A DNA stretch of 43,179 nt from a virus. Positions 1 through 8,533 of this stretch are shown here, piece after piece. Positions within the stretch are counted from its first letter, which is position 1. Every line of letters begins with the position of its first letter. Position numbers and translations under genes: made by a program. The stretch lies in the IMG/VR virus record IMGVR_UViG_3300044630_006976, positions 1 to 43,179 of that record. One strand, 5' to 3'. Below the pieces are notes generated by a model. That model was not told the DNA's origin and made no database searches. It saw only the letters and a list, made by a program, of their open reading frames with translations.

Positions 1-99
1 ATCTGCCGTTGCCTTGCTAACCATTTGTAATCCTTGACGGAAATGCAGCGCACTGATGGCTCACGTATCTGCCGTTGCCTTGCTAACCATTTGTAATCC
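1..99. repeat. Direct repeat, 33 bp, 66-bp period
   Basis: Bases 1-33 and 67-99 are identical, giving a 66-bp period. The array may continue to the left of the window. The repeat lies upstream of the RNR gene and contains no convincing promoter. The rest of 100-147 is AT-rich before the RNR start. Its role is unknown; it could be a regulatory array or a recombination scar. Confidence 0.8.
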
Positions 100-147
100 A
101 CCCCGCAGTCCGTCAGTTATCATGTATTTCTTTTCCCACTAATCCTT

Positions 148-3100
148 ATGAATCTACCATCTACCATCGTCCACAAGCGTTCAGGGTCCACTCAGCCGTT
201 TGATCCTGCCAAGCTCCGTCGCGGCATTGAGGCTGCGTTTGCTGACCGGAAGATCATCCCTAACGGCGAACTGATCAAGATTGAAGCTGACATGCTGCTA
301 GCGATGTCGGCATCAGACGTGACGCACGTGGACGAGCTGCGCAACCGGGTAATAGATAGGCTGGTGGGTCTTGGCCTTGACGAGGTGGCGCGGGCTTATC
401 AGGACGGGTCCGTTATCTCCCGCGCCCGGCGGGAGTCGCAGCGCTCGCAGGAGGCGCAGGAGGCTGGACGGTGGCAGCGCGTGCTGTCCACGGCAGGTGT
501 GCATCCGTTCGATACCGTGAAGTGGCGCACGACTGACGCCGTCATCACCAAGCCCAACGGCTCCATTGCCTTTGAGCAACGCGGCGTGGAAGTGCCGGAG
601 TTCTGGAGCCAACAGACGGTTAATATCGTCGCGGACAAGTTTTTCCGCATGGTCAACGGCGTTCGCGAGAATTCGGCCCGGCAGATGTTCCTTCGGGTCG
701 TCAACGTTCTGGTGACGTGGGCAGACGATCAGCAGTACTTCAGCACGATTGCAGATCGCGAGGTGTACCGGGATGAACTGCTCACACTCCTGCTGCTGCA
801 GTACGGCGCATTCAATAGCCCTGTGTGGTTCAACCTTGGCGTTCCTGGCAGGCGGCAAGCGGCGTCAGCCTGCTTTATTAGCTCAGTGGAGGACAACCTT
901 GATGCCATTCTCGACTTTCAGAAGGCGGAGGTGCGCATATTCGCAGGTGGGTCTGGTAGCGGGTTCAACGTTTCGAGCCTGCGTAGCTCGTGGGAGACAA
1001 TCGAGGCCGGTGCGTACACCAGCGGTCCGCTGGCATGGATGGAGGCTGGTGACAAGTTCGCCAAGGCTATGAAGTCTGGTGGTGGTACGCGCAATGCGGC
1101 GAAGATGGTGGTAATGGACGCCGGGCACCCTGATATTTTGAAGACGCGCGACGGACGTCCAGGCTTCATTCCGTGCAAGGCAGTGGAGGAGAAGCGGGCG
1201 CATCGGCTGATCGCCGCCGGAGACCCGTCCGGGTACGATGATCCAAATTCTGCTTATAAGTGGGTCAGCTTCCAGAATGCCAACCACTCGGTGCGCGCCA
1301 ATGATGAGTTCATGACGTCAGTGAAGCGGGACCTGGCCTGGCCGCTGAAAGATCGGTACGGCAACTTGGTCGCCACGCATAAGGCGCGAGAGATTTGGGA
1401 TGCCATCTCCGAAGCGGCATGGGTCTGCGGTGATCCAGGCATGCAGTTCGAGACCACGATCAACTCATGGCACACCACGCCGGTTACCGGTCCGATTCGC
1501 GCCAGTAATCCATGCAGTGAGTTTCTGCACTGCGACGACACGGCGTGCAATCTTGCCGCCCTCAACCTGGTCAAGTTCTTCGACTTCGGCAGTTCGGGCA
1601 AGGCCGTCTTTGATGCCGTGAAGTATCAGCACTGCGTCCGGGTGCTTACGACCGCCCAGAGTGCCATCATCGCCAAGGCTGCCTATCCGACCGCCAAGAT
1701 CGAGGCCAACTCACACGCCCTTCGCCCCATCGGCCTGAACTACGGAAATCTCGGCGCACTGCTCATGCAGCTCGGGCTTGCCTATGACTCTGACGCGGGC
1801 CGCAATGTGGCTGCCCGTCTCGCCAGCTTGATGACTGCTGGGGCATATCTCACCTCGGCTCGGATCGCCGCTCGTACTGCACCGTTCCCCGAGTTTGCCA
1901 AGAACCGGGAACCTATGCTGGCTATCATGCAGAGGCATCGCGAGGCGGATGCGCTCATTAGCACCGACAACGTTGTAGATAACCGTGCAGACAGTGGTGC
2001 ACTGTGGGATGAGACTATCCGCATGGGTGAACGCCATGGATACAACATCTCGCAGGCCACGCTGCAGGCTCCACTCGGCACCATTTCCTTCCTCATGGGT
2101 ATGGATACGACTGGAATTGAACCTGCGTATGCCCTGATTGCATACAAGACCATGGTTGGCGGTGGCGCGGAGAAGCTGGTGTGCGGCTCCGTGCGTGCAG
2201 GCCTGCGGGCGCTCGGTTATCAGAACGACGGCATCACTCGTATCTGCAACCACCTGACAGCCACCGGCACCATGGTTGATTCCGAGCTGGATATCAAGGA
2301 CTTGCCCGTCTTCGATACGGCGGCGGAGTCCGGCGGTCGTTGTATCAGCCCGGACGGCCACATGTTAATGATGGCAGCCATCCAACCGCTCATCACCTGC
2401 GCGCAGAGCAAGACCGTTAACCTTCCCAATTCGGTCACGCCGAAGGAAATCGGCGACATTTACATGCGCGCATGGGAGCTCGGCATCAAGTGCATCGCCC
2501 TGTACCGTGACGGGTGCAAGGCCAGCCAGCCAATGTCCACCAAGAAGGAGGAGGTCAAGGCTGATCCCGATGCCACCGAGAAAAGTATCAATCAGGCGGA
2601 TGTGAAGACCTTGTCGAACCTTTCCGACATGTCTGAAAGCCAGTCTGCGGAAACGATGAACGCAGCCGTATCGGCCTTCGGCGTTCCCAAGCGCCGCCGC
2701 CTCCCCATTGACTGCACGGCTAAGCGCCATCGCTTCGACATCTCCGGCCACAAGGGATACATCATCGTCTCAGAATACGCCGATGGTGCGCCTGGCGAGG
2801 TGTTCATGGAACTTGGCAAGGAGGGTAGCACAATGAGCGGGTTGTTGGACGGGTTCACCAAGCTGCTGTCTCTTTCCCTGCAGTATGGGACGCCGTTGGA
2901 GAAGCTTATCAGCGGCTTTGCCGGGATGAGGTTTGAACCGTGCGGCATCACAGACAATGCCGCCATCCGCAGCACATCCAGCATCTTCGACTACCTTGTC
3001 CGTTGGCTGGCGCAACACTACCTGACCGGTGAAGGACAGCCGCATCAGGCACCACCAGCACCGCCCGCTGCGTCTGCAGCGCGCCATGTTGACGTGGATG

Positions 3101-3192
3101 CTCCACCGTGTTCCTCGTGCGGCTCAATGACGCAGAGGAATGGGAGATGCTACGTGTGCATCACTTGTGGTACTTCGAGCGGGTGCAGCTAA
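148..3192 (+). CDS. nrdJ: Class II (B12-dependent) ribonucleotide reductase
   Basis: This enzyme reduces ribonucleotides to deoxyribonucleotides using adenosylcobalamin, which lets a phage make dNTPs with or without oxygen. Residues about 6-100 look like an ATP-cone (KRSGSTQPFDPAKL), which implies control by ATP/dATP. The barrel carries the class II signature FNSPVWFNLG, Cys242, the finger-loop N454-P-C456-S-E458 and Cys467. Known family roles are Cys456 as the radical thiyl, Cys242/Cys467 as the redox pair, and Asn454/Glu458 as active-site residues. Residues about 850-955 match a TSCPD domain. The tail (CSSCGS...CYVCITCG) is a Cys-rich metal or redox ribbon. At 1014 aa it is within the family range. 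The ATG at 148 follows an AT-rich stretch without a Shine-Dalgarno sequence. Confidence 0.95.
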   Translation: MNLPSTIVHKRSGSTQPFDPAKLRRGIEAAFADRKIIPNGELIKIEADMLLAMSASDVTHVDELRNRVIDRLVGLGLDEVARAYQDGSVISRARRESQRSQEAQEAGRWQRVLSTAGVHPFDTVKWRTTDAVITKPNGSIAFEQRGVEVPEFWSQQTVNIVADKFFRMVNGVRENSARQMFLRVVNVLVTWADDQQYFSTIADREVYRDELLTLLLLQYGAFNSPVWFNLGVPGRRQAASACFISSVEDNLDAILDFQKAEVRIFAGGSGSGFNVSSLRSSWETIEAGAYTSGPLAWMEAGDKFAKAMKSGGGTRNAAKMVVMDAGHPDILKTRDGRPGFIPCKAVEEKRAHRLIAAGDPSGYDDPNSAYKWVSFQNANHSVRANDEFMTSVKRDLAWPLKDRYGNLVATHKAREIWDAISEAAWVCGDPGMQFETTINSWHTTPVTGPIRASNPCSEFLHCDDTACNLAALNLVKFFDFGSSGKAVFDAVKYQHCVRVLTTAQSAIIAKAAYPTAKIEANSHALRPIGLNYGNLGALLMQLGLAYDSDAGRNVAARLASLMTAGAYLTSARIAARTAPFPEFAKNREPMLAIMQRHREADALISTDNVVDNRADSGALWDETIRMGERHGYNISQATLQAPLGTISFLMGMDTTGIEPAYALIAYKTMVGGGAEKLVCGSVRAGLRALGYQNDGITRICNHLTATGTMVDSELDIKDLPVFDTAAESGGRCISPDGHMLMMAAIQPLITCAQSKTVNLPNSVTPKEIGDIYMRAWELGIKCIALYRDGCKASQPMSTKKEEVKADPDATEKSINQADVKTLSNLSDMSESQSAETMNAAVSAFGVPKRRRLPIDCTAKRHRFDISGHKGYIIVSEYADGAPGEVFMELGKEGSTMSGLLDGFTKLLSLSLQYGTPLEKLISGFAGMRFEPCGITDNAAIRSTSSIFDYLVRWLAQHYLTGEGQPHQAPPAPPAASAARHVDVDAPPCSSCGSMTQRNGRCYVCITCGTSSGCS

Positions 3193-3223
3193 TTTACCGG
3201 AACGTTACAGGCTACTTGTTAGC

Positions 3224-4231
3224 ATGACACCACGCGCCTTTCTCAGGTTGGTTGAAACCGACGTAGCACCATCATTCTTCATTACCGGCAACCACCCAAC
3301 ACGAGAAGTTGATCCGGCGGACTGCGGTGGAGAGCCTATGTGGGTGGTTCACTTTCCGCGAGGTTTCGAGACGCTGGACGTGGCGGTGATCGGCCACGGT
3401 CTGTGTGGTGCAGATGTTATTGATGCTGCCATGGGATTCCTGAATGCGGAACACCCTGAATCGCTTACGGCGGAGGAGCGAGATGCGGCATTCCCTGATG
3501 AACACGGAATCGCGGTGACGCCTCCGTCGCGCTCGAAGAAGGCGTGGGAGCCAACACCTGCGCAAACTGCTGCGAATGATGATGAAATGCGCGCCAACGG
3601 CTCCTTCCAGGAGGGCCGTCGCAAACCCGTTGCAGAGCGCAACGGAGACATTCACCGCATGAGTTTTGCACGCAGCGAGGCTGTGACAGAAGCTGCGAAG
3701 AGCCTGCGTGTTCAATGCGGCAACGGAAACACGGTGGACGGGTGGTATGATAGACTAAGTCGCAACTGGGTTGTACAGGTAAAGGATAGTGAGGAAACAC
3801 AGATTGGAGACGCGGAATACTCTGGCAGCCGTGGTAGTTTTGAAAACTCCATGCAGTGTCTGATTGATCAAAACGGTGGGCGCAGCGAACACATACCAAA
3901 CCGCACTGGGCATATGGCAGAGTCGGAGTCCAGCCAGGAACTCAGCTACGAAGAAACACTGTACCGTGGCGACGAGCAGGCAGAAGTTAAGGTGGTAATT
4001 ACAGCCACATATTACGGGGCCGAGGCTGGAATGCCGCAGTCGTATGCAAGTGGTGGCTCACCCCCGGACGCCGCCCGCGTTGACTTTGATAGCATCCGCG
4101 CATTCAAGGTAGACGGCTCGCACGAGAAGGTTGAGCTTGATGATGACGAGCGTGCTGCTGCTGAAGCCCGGCTTTCCACAATGGCGGAAGGCGGGTTTGC
4201 GGATGACCTCGGAGCGGACGACCGCGACTAG
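3224..4231 (+). CDS. Unknown protein with capsid-targeting-like N-terminus
   Basis: A 335-aa acidic protein I cannot assign to a family. I chose the ATG at 3224 because it gives the N-terminus MTPRAFLRLVET, the recurrent tag of this window (M-x-P-x-x-F-x-x-L-x-E). By analogy with T4 internal proteins, this tag would target the protein into the prohead and be cut after Glu. A second possible site is AVTE/A near residue 150. The region after it (VDGWYDRLSRNWVVQVKD) looks like a small beta domain. It follows the RNR gene by 31 bp and its 3' end overlaps the convergent gene by 4 bp. The packaged-protein role is inferred from the tag alone. Confidence 0.75.
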   Translation: MTPRAFLRLVETDVAPSFFITGNHPTREVDPADCGGEPMWVVHFPRGFETLDVAVIGHGLCGADVIDAAMGFLNAEHPESLTAEERDAAFPDEHGIAVTPPSRSKKAWEPTPAQTAANDDEMRANGSFQEGRRKPVAERNGDIHRMSFARSEAVTEAAKSLRVQCGNGNTVDGWYDRLSRNWVVQVKDSEETQIGDAEYSGSRGSFENSMQCLIDQNGGRSEHIPNRTGHMAESESSQELSYEETLYRGDEQAEVKVVITATYYGAEAGMPQSYASGGSPPDAARVDFDSIRAFKVDGSHEKVELDDDERAAAEARLSTMAEGGFADDLGADDRD

Positions 4232-4497
4232 AAGTGGCTTCTCACTTGCAGTGCTGTGGAGGCGAGCCTGCCGCCTAGTGCCCACCTAATATCGTTCGGT
4301 ATATATCCTAGACGATGGTTGGGTTGTTGGATGTTCTCTCCTTCCGGCATTACTCTTCCGCACCCGTTGTTGTTAAAGCAGATGACCCTTGCCGTGTCTG
4401 TGGTGAAGTCGAAGTCCGGGTGGTCGCTGAAGGCCATCAGTATTCGATTGATTCTGTTGGCTACTATCATTCCTAGCTGTGTGTTTGTTGTTCTCAT
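4228..4497 (-). CDS. Small unknown protein with its own promoter
   Basis: An 89-aa protein beginning MRTTNTQLGM, with no recognised family. An in-frame ATG at 4539 lies upstream of the -10 box at 4530-4535, so it cannot be on the transcript; this fixes the start at 4497. Unlike the other genes driven by this promoter type, it has a leader of about 26 nt (an ATA sits where the leaderless ATG would be). It is convergent with the tagged gene ending at 4231. Its position under an early-type promoter suggests a host-takeover role, but nothing in the sequence shows this. Confidence 0.65.
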   Translation of the reverse strand: MRTTNTQLGMIVANRINRILMAFSDHPDFDFTTDTARVICFNNNGCGRVMPEGENIQQPNHRLGYIPNDIRWALGGRLASTALQVRSHF

Positions 4498-4529
4498 GGT
4501 TTGTTGTTGGTTACTTGCTATATGGTTGC

Positions 4530-4558
4530 ATGTTAACACATAGGTGAACGTTTGTCAA
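4530..4558 (-). promoter_or_regulatory. Sigma70-like promoter for the 4497 gene
   Basis: Minus strand TTGACA (4558-4553), a 17-bp spacer ending TGT, then TAACAT (4535-4530). It has the ACTTGACA upstream context shared by the promoter family in this window. The predicted start of transcription is near 4523. Confidence 0.8.
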
Positions 4559-4623
4559 GTTTATTTGCGACTGCGCGGTCTGGCAGTGCTCGCAGAGTCT
4601 AGTTATTGCCACAACCAATTATT

Positions 4624-7368
4624 ATGCCAACTAGAATCGCTCCCGGTGTTTACGTTCAGGAAAACGACTTCAGCAACTACGTGGCGGGCACGCAGACCAC
4701 CCCGTGTGGTCTTGTTGGCACGGCGCGCAAGGGTCCGCTGAATGTTCCAACTACCTGCACGAGTGGGAATCAGTTTTCTAGTATCTTCGGCATGCCGACC
4801 GTGAACCACTACGCCGTGATTGCAGCATCAAACTACCTGCAGTACGGCAACTCGTTGGTCTTCGTTCGCGTCGCCCGGCAGTACGTGGAGAACTCGGCCA
4901 CGCTCAGTGCGGAACTGGCAGCAGACGGCACATCCGTCACCGTAGATACTGGACACCTCTTTGCGGAGATTACCTCTGGTAACTGCGGCTACGTACGCAT
5001 TTCACAGCCCGGCAAGCGCACCACACAGAACGTGCTGGTTACCAATGCTACAAGCACCACGCTGACACTCGCGTCCGGAGCACTCGACACGTACGATGCA
5101 GGCGTGGCCACCATTGCCCGTGCCGGAGCTGCTAACGCGGCGGCGAATGCTGAGGTGACGCTGTTGGGTCGCCGCGCAGGCGCTGTTTCCAGCCTCGTTT
5201 CCGTGCAGGCCATCGACCCCGGACAGTGGGGCAACTTCGGTACCAGTGCAGGCCTCGAGGTGGTCGTTGAAGACGGAGGACAGTTCTCCAACATCGACCC
5301 GTCCACTGGTCTGGCGTACCAAAGTTCCGGCGGCACCACCCTGCAGGGTGTTATGCCCAGTCAACCATCGGTGGATACGAAGAAAGACCTGCGTGCGTTG
5401 ACGGGCATGGTGTCCGGGGAAACGCGTGGCGTCAACCGTGACTCACTCCTGAACTCGGTTCTGTCAGTTTCCAAATCCGGCAGCGACTGCACGGCGGCGC
5501 TCGCATTGTACGGCGGCGTCGCGCATGGGCTGTCCGTGGGGGATACCTTCGACATTGTCGGCACCACCAGTGCCACCAATGATATTGAAGGTGCCGAGGT
5601 TACGGCGCTCGTGGCAGCCGGTCAGTACCAGGTTGAAACGGCCACGGTGGTTGCGGCTGGTGGTATCACTGGCGACGGCACGGTTACCATTATCATCACT
5701 TCAGCATCGCTCACTGCGCCGATCACGCTGACCCCAACAATGACGACTGGTGTGCAGACCACTGCCACGCTGATTGCTACGGCGATTGCGGCTGCCATCA
5801 ACGGCAACGCCACGCTGGCAGCCCTGTTCACGGCGGCTGGCGTCGCCGCTACCGTTGTTCTGACTGCCGATGCCTACCGGGATCACGATAAGACGCTGAA
5901 CATCAGCATTGCCAACGGGACCGCCACCGGCATTACCACGGCTGCCACCAGCGCGATGACGACCGTTGGATACGCAGCCAACTCCCGCGTGACGTACGTG
6001 AATGCAAGCGGCGCAACCGTGGCTCCGGAGACCGGTGAAGCTGCAGCGGCCACGGCAGAGAACGTTGGAGGTGAACACTACGCTGTGACCTACCGTTACA
6101 ATGGTACTGCATGGATGGCCATGGGCGTCCACACCAAGCGCGTCCGAGTGTTTTATCAGGGTCGTCAGGTGGAAATCTTCGACAACCTCATCGGCTACGA
6201 TGCTACTTCCCCGTACTTCTGGGAGACCGTCATCGGTACGCAGGCAGACCCAGTTAGCAAGTACATCACGGTTAATTATACTGGCAGCGGCGAACAGCCC
6301 ATCAACTCCTACAACCGAACAAAGAACCCGAACAATCCGCGTTACCTGTTTGGGCAGAACACGGTGGTTAGGCTGACGGACAGCAGCGGCGCATCGACCT
6401 CGACGCTCTCCAATGCATCCGGTCAGGATGGTGAGAACCCGTCCGCGTCGGACTACATTGGCACCATCGATGGGTCCACGTACACCGGCCTCCAGCACTT
6501 CCGCAAGGTCGAGCAGTTCGAAATCAGTATCCTCGCCGTTCCGTCCGTGACTGATGCCTCCGTTATTACCGAACTCCTTGCCGTCTGTGAAAGACGGCAC
6601 GACTGCCTTGGTATTGTTGATCCTCCGATGGCCCTCAGCCCGCAGGAAGTGACCGACTGGCACAACGGAGCCGGTGCCTACACCGGAAGTCACTCGGCCT
6701 TTGTCAGCAACTGCGCTGCCCTGTTCTACCCATGGGTTAAGGTGTTCGAACCGACGCTTCAGCGTCAGATGTGGATGCCGCCCACCGTGTTCATTCCCGG
6801 CATCATCGCCCGTTCGGACGGTCTCAAGGATGAATGGTGGGCTCCCGCAGGCATCGTGCGCGGCAAGGTGAGCAACGCCATTGCCGTCGAGTATCAGATC
6901 ACCGAGGGTGACGTGGATGGGTTCTACGGTCCTGGCAACGGTAACGCAGTTAACCCGATCATGAACTTCGCCCGCGACGGCATTACAGTCTGGGGTCAGC
7001 GCACCCTGCAGCGCACGTCCACGGCGCTGGATCGCATCAACGTTCGCCGCCTGATGTTCAGCATCGAGAAGAACGTGGCAAACGCCAGCCGTACCCTTGC
7101 CTTCGATCAGGATGATGCCATTCTGTGGGGTCAGCTCCGCTCACTCATCGAGCCATACCTGCAGCAGCTAACCGGACGCCGAGCACTGGAAGCGTATGTG
7201 GTCACATGCGACGAGACCACAAACACGCCGCAGATGCGCAATAACAATGAAGTCGGGGCACGCATTGTCGTCATCCCTGTGAAGAGCGCCGAGAAGATCC
7301 TCCTAGACTTCATCATCGTACCATCCGGTGCATCGGTGACCGAGTTCGTGGTGGCCAACCCGACCTAG
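4624..7368 (+). CDS. Contractile tail sheath protein (T4 gp18-like)
   Basis: A 914-aa tail sheath subunit that polymerises around the tube and contracts at infection. The N-terminus (PTRIAPGVYVQENDFS, then GLVGTARKGPLNVP) and the C-terminal third (INVRRLMFSIEKNV, WGQLRSLIEPYLQQLTGRRALEAY) are typical of phage sheath proteins, whose ends form the conserved interlocking arms. It is longer than T4 gp18 (659 aa). The extra length includes a Thr/Ala-rich segment at about 340-450, probably a surface-exposed insertion. The ATG at 4624 is preferred over an upstream TTG because of the standard sheath start. There is no Shine-Dalgarno; the leader is CA-rich. The tube gene follows after the tmRNA. Confidence 0.95.
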   Translation: MPTRIAPGVYVQENDFSNYVAGTQTTPCGLVGTARKGPLNVPTTCTSGNQFSSIFGMPTVNHYAVIAASNYLQYGNSLVFVRVARQYVENSATLSAELAADGTSVTVDTGHLFAEITSGNCGYVRISQPGKRTTQNVLVTNATSTTLTLASGALDTYDAGVATIARAGAANAAANAEVTLLGRRAGAVSSLVSVQAIDPGQWGNFGTSAGLEVVVEDGGQFSNIDPSTGLAYQSSGGTTLQGVMPSQPSVDTKKDLRALTGMVSGETRGVNRDSLLNSVLSVSKSGSDCTAALALYGGVAHGLSVGDTFDIVGTTSATNDIEGAEVTALVAAGQYQVETATVVAAGGITGDGTVTIIITSASLTAPITLTPTMTTGVQTTATLIATAIAAAINGNATLAALFTAAGVAATVVLTADAYRDHDKTLNISIANGTATGITTAATSAMTTVGYAANSRVTYVNASGATVAPETGEAAAATAENVGGEHYAVTYRYNGTAWMAMGVHTKRVRVFYQGRQVEIFDNLIGYDATSPYFWETVIGTQADPVSKYITVNYTGSGEQPINSYNRTKNPNNPRYLFGQNTVVRLTDSSGASTSTLSNASGQDGENPSASDYIGTIDGSTYTGLQHFRKVEQFEISILAVPSVTDASVITELLAVCERRHDCLGIVDPPMALSPQEVTDWHNGAGAYTGSHSAFVSNCAALFYPWVKVFEPTLQRQMWMPPTVFIPGIIARSDGLKDEWWAPAGIVRGKVSNAIAVEYQITEGDVDGFYGPGNGNAVNPIMNFARDGITVWGQRTLQRTSTALDRINVRRLMFSIEKNVANASRTLAFDQDDAILWGQLRSLIEPYLQQLTGRRALEAYVVTCDETTNTPQMRNNNEVGARIVVIPVKSAEKILLDFIIVPSGASVTEFVVANPT

Positions 7369-7388
7369 TCGAGCGTTCCTTAGTTACT

Positions 7389-7404
7389 ACTCGACATCTC
7401 GAGT
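7389..7404 (+). terminator. Short hairpin after the sheath gene
   Basis: A 6-bp perfect stem (ACTCGA, loop CATC, TCGAGT) lies between the sheath stop and the tmRNA. The following sequence has only scattered T residues, so it is a weak terminator candidate or an RNA processing signal for the tmRNA 5' end. Confidence 0.3.
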
Positions 7405-7420
7405 CGTTCCTTGAATTTCT

Positions 7421-7801
7421 GGGCGCGTAATGGTCTCGATTGAGGAGACAACGTTGCTGCTGCATGCCGAGGATGACCCGTTGGCCTCGCTAAAACCTCA
7501 GGTCAAAACACAATAGGCACTAACGCCATTGATGACAACGCCGGAAGCGTTGCCGATGCCGATGCGATCCTCGCACGGTTCGGCTTCGTTGAAAGTGAAG
7601 TTGCCGTAGCCTAGCTACCCGTCCCTCCACAGACTCCGCTATGTGGCAGGGGCGACGACAGCGGAATAACAGTCTGGGTTCTGACAATAATCCGGTGGAA
7701 GTGCGGCTGGAAACAGTCGCCCCTTGCCGGAAACGGCGAAGCATGTGATTCAGCAGCAGCAGAGACTTTTCAAGACAGGGGTTCGACTCCCCTCGCGTCC
7801 A
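7421..7801 (+). ncRNA. ssrA: Transfer-messenger RNA (tmRNA)
   Basis: A phage-encoded tmRNA, which rescues stalled ribosomes and tags the nascent peptide. The 5' end GGGCGCG pairs fully (one G-U) with CGCGTCC at 7794-7800, forming a tRNA-like acceptor stem with discriminator A7801. The T-arm is AGGGG-TTCGACT-CCCCT. CCA is not encoded. GTTGCTGCTG near 7453 pairs with CAGCAGCAG near 7755 (helix P2). GCATGCCGAGG...GTTGGCCTCG matches the conserved block before the tag in bacterial tmRNA. The segment AATAGGC aligns with AATAGTC just before the E. coli resume codon. The tag frame then runs from ACT at 7519 to TAG at 7612-7614. It encodes 31 residues starting TNAIDDNAG and ending ESEVAVA, which is long for a tag. 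Confidence 0.9.
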
Positions 7802-7804
7802 CTT

Positions 7805-7945
7805 TCAACGTCCCCGGCGGTTCCGGCGACCACGGCGATCAAAGTGTATTCCAAGCTTCCAGCATAAGAACCCCACACCGCCGCAGGCAGCCAATGATCC
7901 GACAATCCGCACTAACCCGAACAGAACTTCGAGGTAGGTGCTCAT
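7805..7945 (-). CDS. Small single-pass membrane protein
   Basis: A 46-aa protein starting MSTYLEVLFGLVRIVG, with one hydrophobic segment (about residues 5-28) and a very basic tail (FDRRGRRNRRGR). Its ATG overlaps the stop of the 8154 gene as ATGA, so translation is probably coupled. It is the last gene of a three-gene minus-strand operon and ends 4 bp from the convergent tmRNA. Its function is unknown. A short membrane peptide with a positive tail could be a lysis or superinfection factor, but this is speculation. Confidence 0.6.
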   Translation of the reverse strand: MSTYLEVLFGLVRIVGSLAACGGVGFLCWKLGIHFDRRGRRNRRGR

Positions 7946-8154
7946 AAGAACAACTCGGTAATAGATTGCACGGCTTGCTCCTTGGTGGCGTACCCTGTGC
8001 ATCCCGTCGCCTGATAGACCTTGGCCCAGCGCTGCGCATCCTTGTCGCCCATCTGAAGTTTGACGCTGCGAGAGCCAAGGTCTGAAGTAATAAACTCGGC
8101 CACGGCATCAATGAAGGCATGGCGGCGCTGTTGTTTTTGATTGTATGGTGTCAT
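7942..8154 (-). CDS. Small unknown protein
   Basis: A 70-aa protein, start MTPYNQKQQRRHAF, basic at the N-terminus, otherwise a mixed alpha-type composition (RHAFIDAVAEFITSD; YATKEQAVQSITELF). No family recognised. It starts 11 bp after the stop of the 8410 gene and overlaps the next start by 4 bp, so it is part of the operon driven by the promoter at 8417-8445. Confidence 0.65.
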   Translation of the reverse strand: MTPYNQKQQRRHAFIDAVAEFITSDLGSRSVKLQMGDKDAQRWAKVYQATGCTGYATKEQAVQSITELFL

Positions 8155-8164
8155 TGGAAAGCTA

Positions 8165-8410
8165 CTAGAGTTTGATACCGTCAACCTCGTTTACAACGGC
8201 AAGAACCTCGTCCTCCATGAACTTGCCAATGATGTCGAGACCGTCGCCGAATTTCTGCTTGGCGAGCACAGCAACGATCTGCTTGTCCACATGGTCAGCA
8301 GTGGTGCCAGCGTACCCGAACTCCACCATCTGCTTGGCCTTGGCCATGCAGTACTGGTCGCGAGAAACCACCAGTCCATTGCCATCGAGTTTAATCCTGA
8401 TTTGTTGCAT
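8165..8410 (-). CDS. Small unknown protein, leaderless
   Basis: An 81-aa protein starting MQQIRIKLDGNGLVV, predicted alpha/beta, no recognised family. The ATG lies seven bases after the -10 box, so the transcript should start at or next to the A of the start codon. It is the first gene of an operon with the 8154 and 7945 genes. Confidence 0.75.
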   Translation of the reverse strand: MQQIRIKLDGNGLVVSRDQYCMAKAKQMVEFGYAGTTADHVDKQIVAVLAKQKFGDGLDIIGKFMEDEVLAVVNEVDGIKL

Positions 8411-8416
8411 GTATTG

Positions 8417-8445
8417 ACGTTAGCAGATGGAACGCTGCTTGTCAA
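8417..8445 (-). promoter_or_regulatory. Sigma70-like promoter, leaderless type
   Basis: Minus strand TTGACA (8445-8440), a 17-bp spacer ending CTGC, then TAACGT (8422-8417), followed by six bases and the ATG at 8410. It is a full match to the promoter family in this window, including the extended -10 TGC. Confidence 0.9.
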
Positions 8446-8533
8446 GTTCCACTAGAAGAATTGGGAAGGCAAGAAGCTGTGCTTCACGTTTGGAGGCTAA
8501 GTATCAGCACACAACCTCACACCAATACATCAT

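Noticed and set aside
1-99. CRISPR array
   Set aside because: Only two copies with one spacer are visible, no cas genes are present and the repeat lacks dyad symmetry.
5701-6693. A 330-codon minus-strand frame opposite the sheath gene
   Set aside because: It is antisense to a clear sheath gene and has no promoter or recognisable domain.
7740-7801. A tRNA gene, from the T-arm and acceptor-like end
   Set aside because: No D-arm or anticodon arm lies 75-90 bases upstream. The pairing partner of the acceptor stem is at 7421, and the intervening blocks match tmRNA.
8456-8533. Terminator from GAAGC-TGT-GCTTC
   Set aside because: The stem is only five base pairs with no T-run, and similar short hairpins are expected by chance.
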